A model generated the notes under the pieces. The model had not been told where the DNA came from. It searched no databases and saw only the letters and a list, made by a program, of their open reading frames with translations. DNA of 47,059 nt from positions 1 through 47,059 of the forward strand of contig JAHHQQ010000018.1 of NCBI GenBank assembly GCA_020026275.1. Reading direction: 5' to 3'. Shown here one piece after another: positions 8,856-18,034 of the stretch; within the stretch, counting starts at the first letter, position 1; each line of letters begins with the position of its first letter. This stretch comes from Bacteroidales bacterium. Lineage in GTDB: Bacteria > Bacteroidota > Bacteroidia > Bacteroidales > UBA932. The position numbers and the translations under genes were made by a program.

Positions 8856-11255
8856 ATGAAATTACAAGATACAATCAAAAAAATATCAAGCGCCATGGCA
8901 GCTGCCTTATTCATGTTGCCATTTGCAGCCAGCTGCGACATGCCATACGAAATAGAGCAGCCGCTGGGCGTAACCACAAAGACAGTCAAGCTCCAGGCTC
9001 GTGCCGGTGAGACTCCTGTGGTTGTCTATGCGGCCGGTGACTGGACCGCAGACCTTACAGAAAATGTGGATTGGGCAAGTATAGACAGATTGAAAGGACA
9101 TGGTCTGAGCGAAATCAAATTCGCCTACTCACAGAACTTCGGTGCCGCCAGGAAAGTGGGGATCATCTTCTATTCCAGCAAAGAGATTCCTGATACCGTC
9201 ATGATGATTCAGGCTGCCGGCAATGAAAAACCTATTTTCCAATTTACAAAAGAAGAAGTCACTGCTCCGAAGAATCAGGGAAAGATTGTCCTGGGCTTCA
9301 AGACAGACCTCATCTATGATATGGAAGACATCTTGTCTGAAGTGGAATACGATCAGGAAGATTCCAAGGACTGGATCTCCAACGTGGAGATAACGGCAGA
9401 AAACGTCACTCTTGACATTGCCGAGAACAGCACAGGAATGGACAGGACAGCGACTTTGAAACTGACTCATACAGATGCTGCGGACAAAGAAATCCAGACC
9501 TACATGAAGATCAGACAAGTGACGACCGAGCCTTTCCTGGACATCGACCGTCAAACGATCAGCAACGGTCTTGATTGTGTCGCACAGCACATTGAACTGC
9601 CGGTCGAGACCAACCTGTCAGCCTATTTGAACGTACTTGAGACACAGGTGGAATATGAGGGAACACAAAAAGACTGGATCAGCGACATTGAGATCACAGA
9701 AAAGACCTTCACCTTCGATGTCACGGACAACAAGGAAAGGACTGAAAGAATCGCAAAGATTGTTCTGATCCACAAAGACGTGCAAGGAGGCGAACTCAGA
9801 TTTGAAGTGCCTGTCATGCAGACAGAATACATCAAGCTCTACACATTTGAAGAGTTGAAGGCCCTGATTCCTGGAACGGAAGGTGAAATCATCTTCGATG
9901 AGAGCAACTATGGCAACTTGAATGCTGTCGTCATCGGTGACAAGGACAATGAAAACATGGACCTCAACCCGAACATCGCTCCAAGAAAGATTGACTGGGA
10001 AGGAAATCCGACCACCAACTATATCCAAAATGCAGAAGGGACAAGCGGTCTGAGAATCAAATGTGCAAGCAAAGCCGACAATGTCTTCAAGAGATATTCT
10101 GAAATCACCCTCAACCTGGAAGGCATGAAACTGGTCAAAGAAGCAGCTCCTGCCAGATACACACTGATGAACGTTTCTGAAAAGAATGTCCTGAACAATG
10201 TGGAAGGTTATTCCAGCAATGTTCCTTACAAGGAAAGAACCATCGGTCAGCTGACAGAAGACGACCTCTATACCTTCACGACACTGAAAGAAATGGAAAT
10301 GACCTTCAAATACGGTTCTTATACCAACTGCCACGACGGTTATCAGATCTACCTCGACCCGGCCAACGTCAAAGGCACCACCAGCCCATTCTATGACTGT
10401 GTTCCTGCAAGCATGAGGGATGCTGAAGGAAACTCCATGTATATGGTCACCAACGGAAAGACTCCTTGGAGAAGAACCGGAAAAGGCGTACCACAGGGCA
10501 AAGCCAACATCTCCGGTATCATCGTCAATTGCAAGCTGCTCAGATTCGCCAAAGACGGTGACCTCGGCGACTATTCCATCCGCGTTCTTGAAGAGGAAGA
10601 CATTGTTCCGGCAGGAAGTCGTTTCAGCAAGACACTGGCCGAATGGCACTGGGGCGGACAAACGACTGACCTGACCAAAGCGACCACAGGAGAAGGAAAC
10701 ATCACGTGCAGTTTGCCTGGCGTTACCGTCGGTACGAATAACAATGATTTCAACAACGTGATCAACAACAATGGAGGAAAAGGAAATGTCACCAATGGTG
10801 CCTGTGTATTCAGTGCCGACTACTGGTGGGATGACAAGAACAATATGGCTCCTTACTTCCTGATTGAATTCTCCACCAGAGAAATCAGCGGCAGCAATTT
10901 GACATTCAACTGGACAGTCGGTCAGGGAAATGGTGGCGGAAATGCAATCACTGCACCAGCTTACTGGCACATTGAATACTCCACAGATGGTGAACATTTC
11001 ACAAAACTGGAGAAAGACTACGCTGTCAGACCTCTTGTCTGGTGGAACAACAATCTGAATCTTTGTGCCATCCCAGGTCTGCATGAGTACACCACTGCAT
11101 TGCCGACATCACTTTTCGGAAAAGAACAAGTGATCATCAAGATTGCCGCTTCCAGCAAAGCAGCAGCAACTTCAACGGAAACAGATAGTGGCACAATCAC
11201 CGCAAAGAGCGGCAACAACATCCGTTTCGGAGAAATGGCAATTGAATACAATTAA
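8856..11255 (+). CDS. BACON-DUF5689 multidomain lipoprotein B (three BACON-like repeats)
   Basis: Lipoprotein of 799 residues with Cys27 in lipobox AASC. Three successive BACON/Ig-like domains can be traced at about 37-125, 126-230 and 231-330; repeats two and three share the pattern DWIS(N/D)(V/I)EIT. A DUF5689 domain at about 332-595 has the same order of blocks as the upstream paralogue (VVIGDKDNENMDLNPN, GNSMYMVTN, GKANISGIIV). The C-terminal 200 residues form a beta-rich module with the same APYFLIEFSTREI strand seen in the sister proteins. No catalytic motif. It begins 21 bases after susD. Likely a long surface-exposed binding protein of the SusCD complex, inferred from position and architecture. 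Confidence 0.75.
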   Translation: MKLQDTIKKISSAMAAALFMLPFAASCDMPYEIEQPLGVTTKTVKLQARAGETPVVVYAAGDWTADLTENVDWASIDRLKGHGLSEIKFAYSQNFGAARKVGIIFYSSKEIPDTVMMIQAAGNEKPIFQFTKEEVTAPKNQGKIVLGFKTDLIYDMEDILSEVEYDQEDSKDWISNVEITAENVTLDIAENSTGMDRTATLKLTHTDAADKEIQTYMKIRQVTTEPFLDIDRQTISNGLDCVAQHIELPVETNLSAYLNVLETQVEYEGTQKDWISDIEITEKTFTFDVTDNKERTERIAKIVLIHKDVQGGELRFEVPVMQTEYIKLYTFEELKALIPGTEGEIIFDESNYGNLNAVVIGDKDNENMDLNPNIAPRKIDWEGNPTTNYIQNAEGTSGLRIKCASKADNVFKRYSEITLNLEGMKLVKEAAPARYTLMNVSEKNVLNNVEGYSSNVPYKERTIGQLTEDDLYTFTTLKEMEMTFKYGSYTNCHDGYQIYLDPANVKGTTSPFYDCVPASMRDAEGNSMYMVTNGKTPWRRTGKGVPQGKANISGIIVNCKLLRFAKDGDLGDYSIRVLEEEDIVPAGSRFSKTLAEWHWGGQTTDLTKATTGEGNITCSLPGVTVGTNNNDFNNVINNNGGKGNVTNGACVFSADYWWDDKNNMAPYFLIEFSTREISGSNLTFNWTVGQGNGGGNAITAPAYWHIEYSTDGEHFTKLEKDYAVRPLVWWNNNLNLCAIPGLHEYTTALPTSLFGKEQVIIKIAASSKAAATSTETDSGTITAKSGNNIRFGEMAIEYN

Positions 11256-11280
11256 TTGAAATTCTGTTATGGAAATGAAT

Positions 11281-13530
11281 ATGAAAAATACATTCAGAAC
11301 AGTTTTGGCTTTCATCTTTACCGGCATGATCTCCGTATCATGCTGGGATGATGCCATGGAAGTCGGACTGGAAGAACTGGGTACAAAAAAAGACGAATAT
11401 GTCCTTGGTGTGAAGAACGGTGTTCTGGAAATGGACTACTATTCCAATCTGAAAGGAACCATCAACTTCACAGATGATGTGGAATGGGCAAGACTCAGTT
11501 CAACTGTCTTCGAAGGAGACGGAAAACTTCTTGTAGAATATGACTACAACAGCCATTTTCCAAGAATGGCCAAAATTGCTTTCACAAGCGAAGACCTTTC
11601 TAGAAAAGACACCATCTGCATCAAGCAGGAAGGAGAAATCATCCCGACCATCCAGTTCAAGAACAACAATGTGGTCATCTACAACAGCAAGGATGGCAAC
11701 ATTGAGCGTACGGCTGTGAACATGAAGACCAACATTGACATGGAAGACTGCACCGTTTCAGTGAAGTACACTGGTCTGAAAGATGACGAGACTCCTGTAG
11801 AATGGGTCAAGAGCACTTCCTACGCCCATGGTCTTTTCTTTATCGAAACAGAGAACAACACCATTGAGAACCTGAGAAATGCCATTGTCAGCATTTCATT
11901 TACCGACGGTTGGGAGAAGAAGCAGACAGAACAGATTTTCCTCACACAGGCCACTGCAAGCAACAAACTTGGCATCCGTGCCGATTTTGATGAAGTCCGC
12001 TCCTATGTCAATGCCGGAGAAGTGGCAACTATCAATGACAATGTCTTCATTGAAGGTTACATAATCAGCGATCAGGAAGGAGGGAATGTGGCTGAAAACC
12101 CTATGACGACCAATACGGCAATTGACTATTCGCGCACCGAAAGATGCTCTTATATTGAAAGTCTGGATGGCCAATACGGATTCATGTTGGAAGCAGTGTC
12201 TTCTGACGACAACAATTTGAAAGCCAACACAAAAGTACAGATACTTCTGAAAGGCACCAGCATTGAAAACCAGCTCAATCCGAGCCGCTATGTCATAAAA
12301 GGAATCACTTCACCTATGATTATCCAATCTGAAAAGATCTCCGAGTCAATCATTCCAGTCAAGGCCAAACATATGAATGAACTGGAGGAGAAAGACCTCT
12401 ATACACTCGTAACTCTCAAAGACTGTGAATTCCCCATCAGAAAAGGAAGTCTGACACCTATCAATGAAGGCTATGCAAACTCAGCGATGACCAACAGAAT
12501 CAACATGTTCCCCACCTTGATCAGAGATATCAACGGAAACAGCATGTATCTCCTGACGAATACCACTTGCAAATACCGTAGAGATGGCAGCAGAATCGGC
12601 TATGGAAAAGGAGATGTGACAGGTGTCATCGTACATGAGAAGTACAGACGTTTCATTGATGGAGACAGTGCCGAAGAGTCAGAGTGCGGTACAATCGGAA
12701 AATATCAGATCAGACATCAGAAAAAGGCAGACCTCGCATTTGCCAATGACTTCAAAGACAGTTTCTCCGGCCTCATCACAGAATATCGCTTTCTTCAGAA
12801 AAAGGCCGCCGGAACTTGGGGACCGACCTACGGAGACAACGGTTCATTCAGACATACCTATGTTGATGAAGAAAATCCCAATACCATGATGACAACGGGC
12901 AATACTGATTTCTGTTATCTCGGTCCAATCGGCAACAACGAGAGAGGACCATTCGGACTCAACAAGGGGAACATCAATGGTTTTGGAATTATTTTGGAAG
13001 ATGGAACCAACTGGGGGCTGGACTTCACAAATGTGAACAATGATGGAAAAGGAAATAGCAACTCCAACAACAACTTGGCATTCACCAATGGAAACTGGTG
13101 GAATGAATCTCTGGATCGTCCTTATGCTTGGATTGTCAATTTTTCTACAAAGGGTTACCATACCGACCATCTGTCCATGCAGATCGCTGTCATGAACTAC
13201 TCCAGAAGAGTTCCAAGCAACTGGGTGATAGAATGGTCCACAGACGGCAATATGGCTCCAGAGGCAGACGACGCCTGGGAAAAGATTGCAGAATACTATG
13301 TTCCTGATGTAGTGAACTGGAATCCGACCCAGCAATGGCAGAGCGCAGGTTACAAACCTATGGATTTTGAACTTCCTCTGGAAATGCTGGGACACGAAAA
13401 TGTCTATATCCGAATCATGCCTAAGAACAAGATCTGTTCTAGTGACACAGGACTGGGTGACGGGCAGATGCGTACCGACGGAAATGCATGGAACGCTATC
13501 AGTTACTTCGCTATCCGATACAACAAATAA
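11281..13530 (+). CDS. BACON-DUF5689 multidomain lipoprotein C, last gene of locus 1
   Basis: Third paralogue in the operon, 749 residues from the ATG at 11281; an in-frame ATG at 11269 adds only four residues. Signal peptide with lipobox SVSC (Cys21). A BACON-like domain lies at about 35-115, a second Ig-like domain at about 116-220, DUF5689 at about 225-490 with the GNSMYLLTN block, and a C-terminal beta module closing on the same FAIRYNK-type end as protein A. The C-terminal module carries a Gly/Asn-rich insertion not found in A. No enzyme motif seen. The operon ends with the hairpin 64 bases downstream. Confidence 0.75.
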   Translation: MKNTFRTVLAFIFTGMISVSCWDDAMEVGLEELGTKKDEYVLGVKNGVLEMDYYSNLKGTINFTDDVEWARLSSTVFEGDGKLLVEYDYNSHFPRMAKIAFTSEDLSRKDTICIKQEGEIIPTIQFKNNNVVIYNSKDGNIERTAVNMKTNIDMEDCTVSVKYTGLKDDETPVEWVKSTSYAHGLFFIETENNTIENLRNAIVSISFTDGWEKKQTEQIFLTQATASNKLGIRADFDEVRSYVNAGEVATINDNVFIEGYIISDQEGGNVAENPMTTNTAIDYSRTERCSYIESLDGQYGFMLEAVSSDDNNLKANTKVQILLKGTSIENQLNPSRYVIKGITSPMIIQSEKISESIIPVKAKHMNELEEKDLYTLVTLKDCEFPIRKGSLTPINEGYANSAMTNRINMFPTLIRDINGNSMYLLTNTTCKYRRDGSRIGYGKGDVTGVIVHEKYRRFIDGDSAEESECGTIGKYQIRHQKKADLAFANDFKDSFSGLITEYRFLQKKAAGTWGPTYGDNGSFRHTYVDEENPNTMMTTGNTDFCYLGPIGNNERGPFGLNKGNINGFGIILEDGTNWGLDFTNVNNDGKGNSNSNNNLAFTNGNWWNESLDRPYAWIVNFSTKGYHTDHLSMQIAVMNYSRRVPSNWVIEWSTDGNMAPEADDAWEKIAEYYVPDVVNWNPTQQWQSAGYKPMDFELPLEMLGHENVYIRIMPKNKICSSDTGLGDGQMRTDGNAWNAISYFAIRYNK

Positions 13531-13594
13531 CAGCTGGACATCAGTCGCCACCCATTCCAAAAAAGAGCGAAGCACGTTGCAGAAAAAACAAACC

Positions 13595-13630
13595 GAACCC
13601 CGAAAGTTCTTCGTCTAACTTTCGGGGTTC
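13595..13630. terminator. Bidirectional terminator between locus 1 and the sulfatase
   Basis: Perfect 14-bp inverted repeat (GAACCCCGAAAGTT and its complement) around an 8-base loop. It sits between two convergent genes, about 64 bases after the + strand operon and 33 bases after the end of the - strand sulfatase. A T-rich tract (TTTGTTTTTT) follows on the - strand; the + side is T/C-rich. Confidence 0.85.
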
Positions 13631-13663
13631 AATTCATTCCTCCCCTTTTCCATTTTTCTGCAT

Positions 13664-15076
13664 CTACGAGAAGTTGAACAGCTCGGAAGGGACACGGCTG
13701 GTCTTGAACAGTTCCTGGAACTCTTTGACGAGTTCCGGATGTTCTGCGGCGACGTCATAGGTTTCTCCCGGGTCTTCAGCGAGGTTGTACAGCTGGATGT
13801 CTCCCTGGGAGGATACGCCGTAGATGATGGCTTTCCAGTCGCCTTTGCGGATGGCCATCCGGCCTCCTTCTTCATGGAATTCCCAATAGAGGTATTCGTG
13901 TTCTTTCTGGATTCCCTTTCCAGTCAGTGTCGGCAGGAAGGAGACTCCCTGCACGGTGCTGTCCAGTTGTTTTCCCAGCACGTCAGCGACGGTAGGATAG
14001 ATGTCCCAGAAAGCGGTGATGTGGTCTGTCCGGGTGCCCGGTTCCACCTTTCCCGGCCATCTGACGATGAATGGGACACGGATTCCTCCTTCGTACAAGT
14101 CTCTCTTGTATCCTCTGAACGGGCCGTTGGAATTGAAGAAATCCGGATCGGCGCCGCCCTCACGATGTGGTCCGTTGTCTGAAGTGAAGATGAGAATGGT
14201 GTTGTCGGCAATCCCCTTTTCTTCCAATTTGTCCATGATTTCTCCGACCTGGCGGTCCAGAACGTTGATCATGGCAGCGAAAGCGGCATGAGGGGTCTCC
14301 TGGGAGCCGTATCCTCCAATCTTGTAATACGGGCCGTCATCTTCTCCAAGATACGGTGTTTCTTCCTGGAATTGAGGCTGTCCCCTGAACGGGGCAATCT
14401 CTTCTTCCGGCAGACGGAGTTCGGCATGTGGAATGGCAGTCGTGTACCACAGGAAGAACGGCTGGTCAGCATTGTTATCTATAAACTCCAGGGCCTTGTC
14501 ATGGATGAGGTAAGGGGCATAGTCCCCTTCTCCGTGGTCCTGATTGCCTTCCAGTTCGATCCGTTCTGCATTGTGCCACAGATGTCTTGGATAGTAGTTG
14601 TGCGCCATCCGCTGGCAATTGTATCCAAAGAATTCGTCCACTCCCTGCATTTCAGGGGCTCCTTCTGTTGCTGGAGCGCCGAGTCCCCATTTTCCGAAGC
14701 AGCCGGTCGCATAGCCGTTTTCCTTCAGGAATTTGAAAATGTGGCTGGTATTGCCCGGAATCGGATACTGTCCTTCCGGCTGGCATTCCTTATTGCCTCG
14801 GATCGGGGTATGTCCGGTGTCCTGTCCGGTAATGAATACGGAACGGGAAGGGGCACTGACTGCACAACCGGCATAGCTCCGGGTAAACAGTTTGCCCTGA
14901 TGTGCGAGATGATCGATGTTGGGGGTCGTGAACTTTTCCTGGCCATAGCAGCTCAGGTCGCCATAGCCCAAGTCATCTGCCAGAATGAAGATGACATTTG
15001 GTTTCTCCACTGTTTTCTGCGGAGAGCAGGCTACTACCGGCAACGTGGCCAGGCCAGCATAAATGATTTTTTTCAT
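13664..15076 (-). CDS. Secreted Ser-type sulfatase (family S1)
   Basis: Sulfatase of 470 residues of the alkaline-phosphatase fold, removing sulfate esters from glycans or other sulfated compounds in the periplasm or at the cell surface. Signal peptide with lipobox VVAC (Cys17). The early metal site is ILADDLGYGD (Asp34, Asp35). The active-site motif is S-A-P-S-R at 74-78, so the residue converted to formylglycine is a serine rather than a cysteine; this type needs an anaerobic sulfatase-maturing radical SAM enzyme, not present in the window. Further family marks are FTSDNGPHREGG and a KGDWKAI block near the C-terminus. Full length. It stands alone, convergent with locus 1 and divergent from the beta-lactamase. 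The exact sulfated substrate cannot be told. Confidence 0.93.
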   Translation of the reverse strand: MKKIIYAGLATLPVVACSPQKTVEKPNVIFILADDLGYGDLSCYGQEKFTTPNIDHLAHQGKLFTRSYAGCAVSAPSRSVFITGQDTGHTPIRGNKECQPEGQYPIPGNTSHIFKFLKENGYATGCFGKWGLGAPATEGAPEMQGVDEFFGYNCQRMAHNYYPRHLWHNAERIELEGNQDHGEGDYAPYLIHDKALEFIDNNADQPFFLWYTTAIPHAELRLPEEEIAPFRGQPQFQEETPYLGEDDGPYYKIGGYGSQETPHAAFAAMINVLDRQVGEIMDKLEEKGIADNTILIFTSDNGPHREGGADPDFFNSNGPFRGYKRDLYEGGIRVPFIVRWPGKVEPGTRTDHITAFWDIYPTVADVLGKQLDSTVQGVSFLPTLTGKGIQKEHEYLYWEFHEEGGRMAIRKGDWKAIIYGVSSQGDIQLYNLAEDPGETYDVAAEHPELVKEFQELFKTSRVPSELFNFS

Positions 15077-15108
15077 ATCGTTTTGTTTGAATGTTTTTCT
15101 TTTCTTCG

Positions 15109-15131
15109 GACATCAGCATTTGCCGGATGGC
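15109..15131 (+). repeat. 23-bp direct repeat, copy 1
   Basis: An exact 23-base sequence beginning GACATCAGCATTTGCC recurs at 15195-15217, 86 bases apart. The first copy lies in the probable leader of the sulfatase (- strand), the second upstream of its putative -7 box. It could be a regulator-binding site or a duplication scar. Confidence 0.6.
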
Positions 15132-15157
15132 GGTCTCCTGCTGACGGCTTCCTCCGA

Positions 15158-15165
15158 CAAAGGTA
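15158..15165 (-). promoter_or_regulatory. Possible -7 box of the sulfatase gene
   Basis: On the - strand the sequence reads TACCTTTG, matching TAnnTTTG. The -33 element is not clear. It would give a leader of roughly 75 bases and sits between the two 23-bp repeats. Confidence 0.4.
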
Positions 15166-15194
15166 GCGACATTTTCCGAAGGGAGCGGTCAGGA

Positions 15195-15217
15195 GACATC
15201 AGCATTTGCCGGATGGC
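15195..15217 (+). repeat. 23-bp direct repeat, copy 2
   Basis: Second exact copy of the repeat at 15109-15131. It lies about 30 bases upstream of the TACCTTTG box on the - strand and 95 bases before the beta-lactamase start on the + strand, so it could act on either divergent gene. Confidence 0.6.
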
Positions 15218-15311
15218 CTGGAATCTGTACCGGCGCCAAAACGAAAAAAACTGAACGATGGCAACATTATTGACAAATTATAAGTATAATTACCTTATCA
15301 GAAAAAATGTC

Positions 15312-16199
15312 ATGAAAAAAATACTGCAAACTTTCGCCCTGATATGGTTATGTCTGCAAGCCGGCGCACAAAATCATGGATATTTGACAGAACAATTGAA
15401 AAGTTACATTCAAGACTTTGATGCAGAAATCGGCATTGCTGTCTGCTTTGCTGGCAAGACTTTCATTTCCATCAATAATGAAGTGCACTACCCTCTCATG
15501 AGTGTGATGAAATTCCATCAAGCTGTCGCGGCACTACACACCTTGGAAGATAGGGGTATTTCACTGGAGACTCTACTGAAAATCAAGCCGGAAGACCTCC
15601 GGAAAGAAACCTGGAGTCCTTTACGCGACCAATATGGGAGGAAGCATCTTCAACTCTCCATCAGAGAGTTGCTGGAATATACCCTCCTGCTCAGCGACAA
15701 CAACGCTTGTGACCTGCTCTACGACCGGGTACTCTCCCCTGTTGCAACAGAACGCTATCTCCAGACAACCGGAATCTCTGACTTTCAGATTCATGTCAAT
15801 GAGGCAATGATGAATGCCCGCCCGGAACGCTGCTATGAGAACTGGTCCAGTCCTTCAGATGCCGTCCGGCTGCTGGAGAAAGTTCTGCAAGGCGACCTGC
15901 TTTCGCACGGCCACCGTACCTTTCTGCTGGAGACCATGATGGCTTGCCAAACAGGAGAAAAACGACTGCCTGCCTTTCCACACGATTCCACTGTACGCAT
16001 CGGACACAAGACCGGCACCGGAAGTCTCAACTCCAAGGGAGAAATCATCGGCATCAACGATCTGGGATTTGTCCTCCTTCCAGACGGCCGGCACTATACC
16101 ATCGCTGTCTTCATCAAAGACTCGAAAGAAACAATGGAGGCCAATGAACAAATCATCGGAGTCCTCTCCACAATGGTATTCAATTTCTTCAACCAATAG
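15312..16199 (+). CDS. Class A beta-lactamase, probably subclass A2 type
   Basis: Periplasmic serine beta-lactamase of 295 residues, hydrolysing beta-lactam rings. The frame opens at 15258, but the ATG at 15312 gives a proper signal peptide (cleavage after QAGA). All catalytic motifs are present: S-V-M-K at 64-67 (Ser70/Lys73 in standard numbering), S-D-N at 128-130, E164 in the EAMMN block (Glu166/Asn170 equivalents, omega loop) and K-T-G at 233-235. The pattern VNEAMMNARPE...NWSSP resembles the Bacteroidota/PER-like A2 group rather than TEM or SHV. Length is normal. The gene is single, divergent from the sulfatase. I do not recognise it as a named allele; activity spectrum cannot be told. 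Confidence 0.93.
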   Translation: MKKILQTFALIWLCLQAGAQNHGYLTEQLKSYIQDFDAEIGIAVCFAGKTFISINNEVHYPLMSVMKFHQAVAALHTLEDRGISLETLLKIKPEDLRKETWSPLRDQYGRKHLQLSIRELLEYTLLLSDNNACDLLYDRVLSPVATERYLQTTGISDFQIHVNEAMMNARPERCYENWSSPSDAVRLLEKVLQGDLLSHGHRTFLLETMMACQTGEKRLPAFPHDSTVRIGHKTGTGSLNSKGEIIGINDLGFVLLPDGRHYTIAVFIKDSKETMEANEQIIGVLSTMVFNFFNQ

Positions 16200-16396
16200 C
16201 ATGCGGCCATGTTGCTTGATCATGACCACGCTGCTCCATTCAATATCAATCCGCCTCCCCGCATCTCCCATCGGCAACAATCAAATTACCCCCTATCATT
16301 GCTGATTCCCATGAAAGCACGCGGATTTTCATTAAGAAAAATCAACAAGCTACTTGTCACTTTCGATTTGTCACGTATAAATGGGACACTATCCTG

Positions 16397-18004
16397 CTAT
16401 TCTTGCCAGATCAACGATGCCAAAGAACGCTTCGGAATCGTATAGGACACAGAAAAACAGTCATTGGAAAAAACAATGGCACGGTCTTCCTCTCCTTCGT
16501 TCAACACAATAGCAGACACAGTACCGTCTTGATTGAGATACATCAGATACAACAGGTCAGAATACTGCTCATACCCCTCAGCACGTATTCTTCTGGCACC
16601 AGGACGAATTACTTTTGAAGCGTGTGCCATGTTGTACCACTGACTATTCGGTGTCACTTTCCGATAATCTTCTGATGATATTGTCACACCACCATAACAG
16701 GAGGTACAGGCACCAGGATGTCTACTATGTGGTCCCATCTTGTCATCCAGCATATAATTCCAATATGTCACACCACGTCCGCCACGAGAAAGAGTTCCAA
16801 AGAAAATCGAATGCATATTGCCTAGCAATACATTCTCAAAATTTCCTCCGACCTGTCCGTTCTTGTCATAATTCCATGTACCGATAGACGACTCGGTAAA
16901 ATAAATCTCCTTCTCCGGAAATGTTTGAACAATATTATCCAGTTCGCTGACTGATCCGCCGTAATCATGCCATGCTGACCCGGCAGCCCACCTGGATGCA
17001 TCCGGATCATTGAAAATATGTATAGGATAACCATACTGATCGTCATGATTGTCATAATTGTAGTTATGATCAAAAAGAAGCAGTTTGACTTTTCCCAATC
17101 CATTCTTCTTCATGGCGGGTCCCAAGACCTTTATGAAATCTCTCTGATCTTTCCATGGCATATACATGGAGATGGAATTGCCATGGTTCAGCGGTTCATT
17201 CTGCATCGTCATCGCATAAATATCAAATCCTTCCTTTTCCATGGCAAGAACCCACTTTACCAGATATTCTGCATATGCTTCATAGTACGAAGGTCTCAAC
17301 CGACCATCTCTCCAAAAAGGATAAGGTACCTCTCGAAAAGTGTCACTCACATACCCTTTCATCCATCTGGGTGCAGACCACGGCGAAGCAATGATTTTCA
17401 CATCAGGATTAATTTCATAGATTTCCCTGAGAACCGGAAAAAGATACTGCCTATCTTCTTTTGCCACCTTGAAATTATCGGCTCCTTTCCGGTCGCACCA
17501 AGAATATTCCTCTTTCAGACAGAAATCGGATGCTCCAACGGCAACCCTGATGAGGCTTGATCCCACTCCTTCAGTGGGTGAAAAAGTTCTTGCCAGTTCA
17601 GCATGCCTGTCCTCAGGACTCATCTGCAACAAATTGTAACCGGTTGCTGTAGTTATCGCGAATCCAAATCCATCCACCTCTCCAAGAATCTCTTTCTTGT
17701 CATAGACAATTTTTTCCGATGATGACACATCTGGCTTTCCATACTCCAGCATCTGTTTTTCAAATAAGACATCTCCGTTGCCACAAGTAAGATAAGCCGT
17801 AACATGATGATGTTCAGGTCCATCCTCCACCATCAGATCTGGGTCTGTTCCTGAATGGGCCGTTCCCGGGCATGAAAACACTTTGCATTGCAAGTTTTCA
17901 TTGATGTTTTTATTGGCAGCTGTCGAACATCCTCCCAAGACACACGCAGAGAGCCAAGTCAGGAGGGGGAAAAAATGCAGTCTTCTTTGTGAAAGATAAA
18001 TCAT
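16397..18004 (-). CDS. GH30 glycoside hydrolase, resembling subfamily 3 (beta-1,6-glucanase type)
   Basis: Secreted lipoprotein enzyme of 535 residues, lipobox LGGC (Cys26), last gene of the locus 2 operon. The (beta/alpha)8 barrel begins near residue 105 (GEVDGFGFAITTATGYNLL). SSLIRVAVGASDF and IIASPWSAPRWMK are GH30 signatures. The acid/base is Glu270 in MTMQNEP and the nucleophile is Glu371 in IYFTESS. A beta-sandwich side domain ends the chain. Block by block it looks like GH30_3 enzymes, several of which cleave beta-1,6-glucan; other GH30 members act on glucosylceramide or xylan, so the substrate is inferred. It starts 30 bases after the preceding gene. Confidence 0.9.
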   Translation of the reverse strand: MIYLSQRRLHFFPLLTWLSACVLGGCSTAANKNINENLQCKVFSCPGTAHSGTDPDLMVEDGPEHHHVTAYLTCGNGDVLFEKQMLEYGKPDVSSSEKIVYDKKEILGEVDGFGFAITTATGYNLLQMSPEDRHAELARTFSPTEGVGSSLIRVAVGASDFCLKEEYSWCDRKGADNFKVAKEDRQYLFPVLREIYEINPDVKIIASPWSAPRWMKGYVSDTFREVPYPFWRDGRLRPSYYEAYAEYLVKWVLAMEKEGFDIYAMTMQNEPLNHGNSISMYMPWKDQRDFIKVLGPAMKKNGLGKVKLLLFDHNYNYDNHDDQYGYPIHIFNDPDASRWAAGSAWHDYGGSVSELDNIVQTFPEKEIYFTESSIGTWNYDKNGQVGGNFENVLLGNMHSIFFGTLSRGGRGVTYWNYMLDDKMGPHSRHPGACTSCYGGVTISSEDYRKVTPNSQWYNMAHASKVIRPGARRIRAEGYEQYSDLLYLMYLNQDGTVSAIVLNEGEEDRAIVFSNDCFSVSYTIPKRSLASLIWQE

Positions 18005-18034
18005 TTCTGCTCTTTTTGGAATATAAATATAAAA

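Noticed and set aside
9618..11084. Long - strand open frame (488 codons) opposite the BACON-DUF5689 lipoprotein B gene
   Set aside because: It is antisense to a well-supported gene, has no signal or family motif, and its Cys/Val/Phe-rich make-up is that of a shadow frame.
14288..15166. + strand open frame of 292 codons opposite the sulfatase
   Set aside because: The sulfatase on the other strand has all family motifs; this frame has no recognisable domain and is a shadow.
15281..15300. TTGACA and TATAAT-like strings upstream of the beta-lactamase
   Set aside because: The spacing is only about 9 bases, and Bacteroidota use a different promoter consensus.
16341..16360. Possible terminator for the GH30 gene (ACAAG-CTA-CTTGT with T-rich sequence on the - strand)
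   Set aside because: Only a 5-bp stem with a 3-base loop; too weak to claim.
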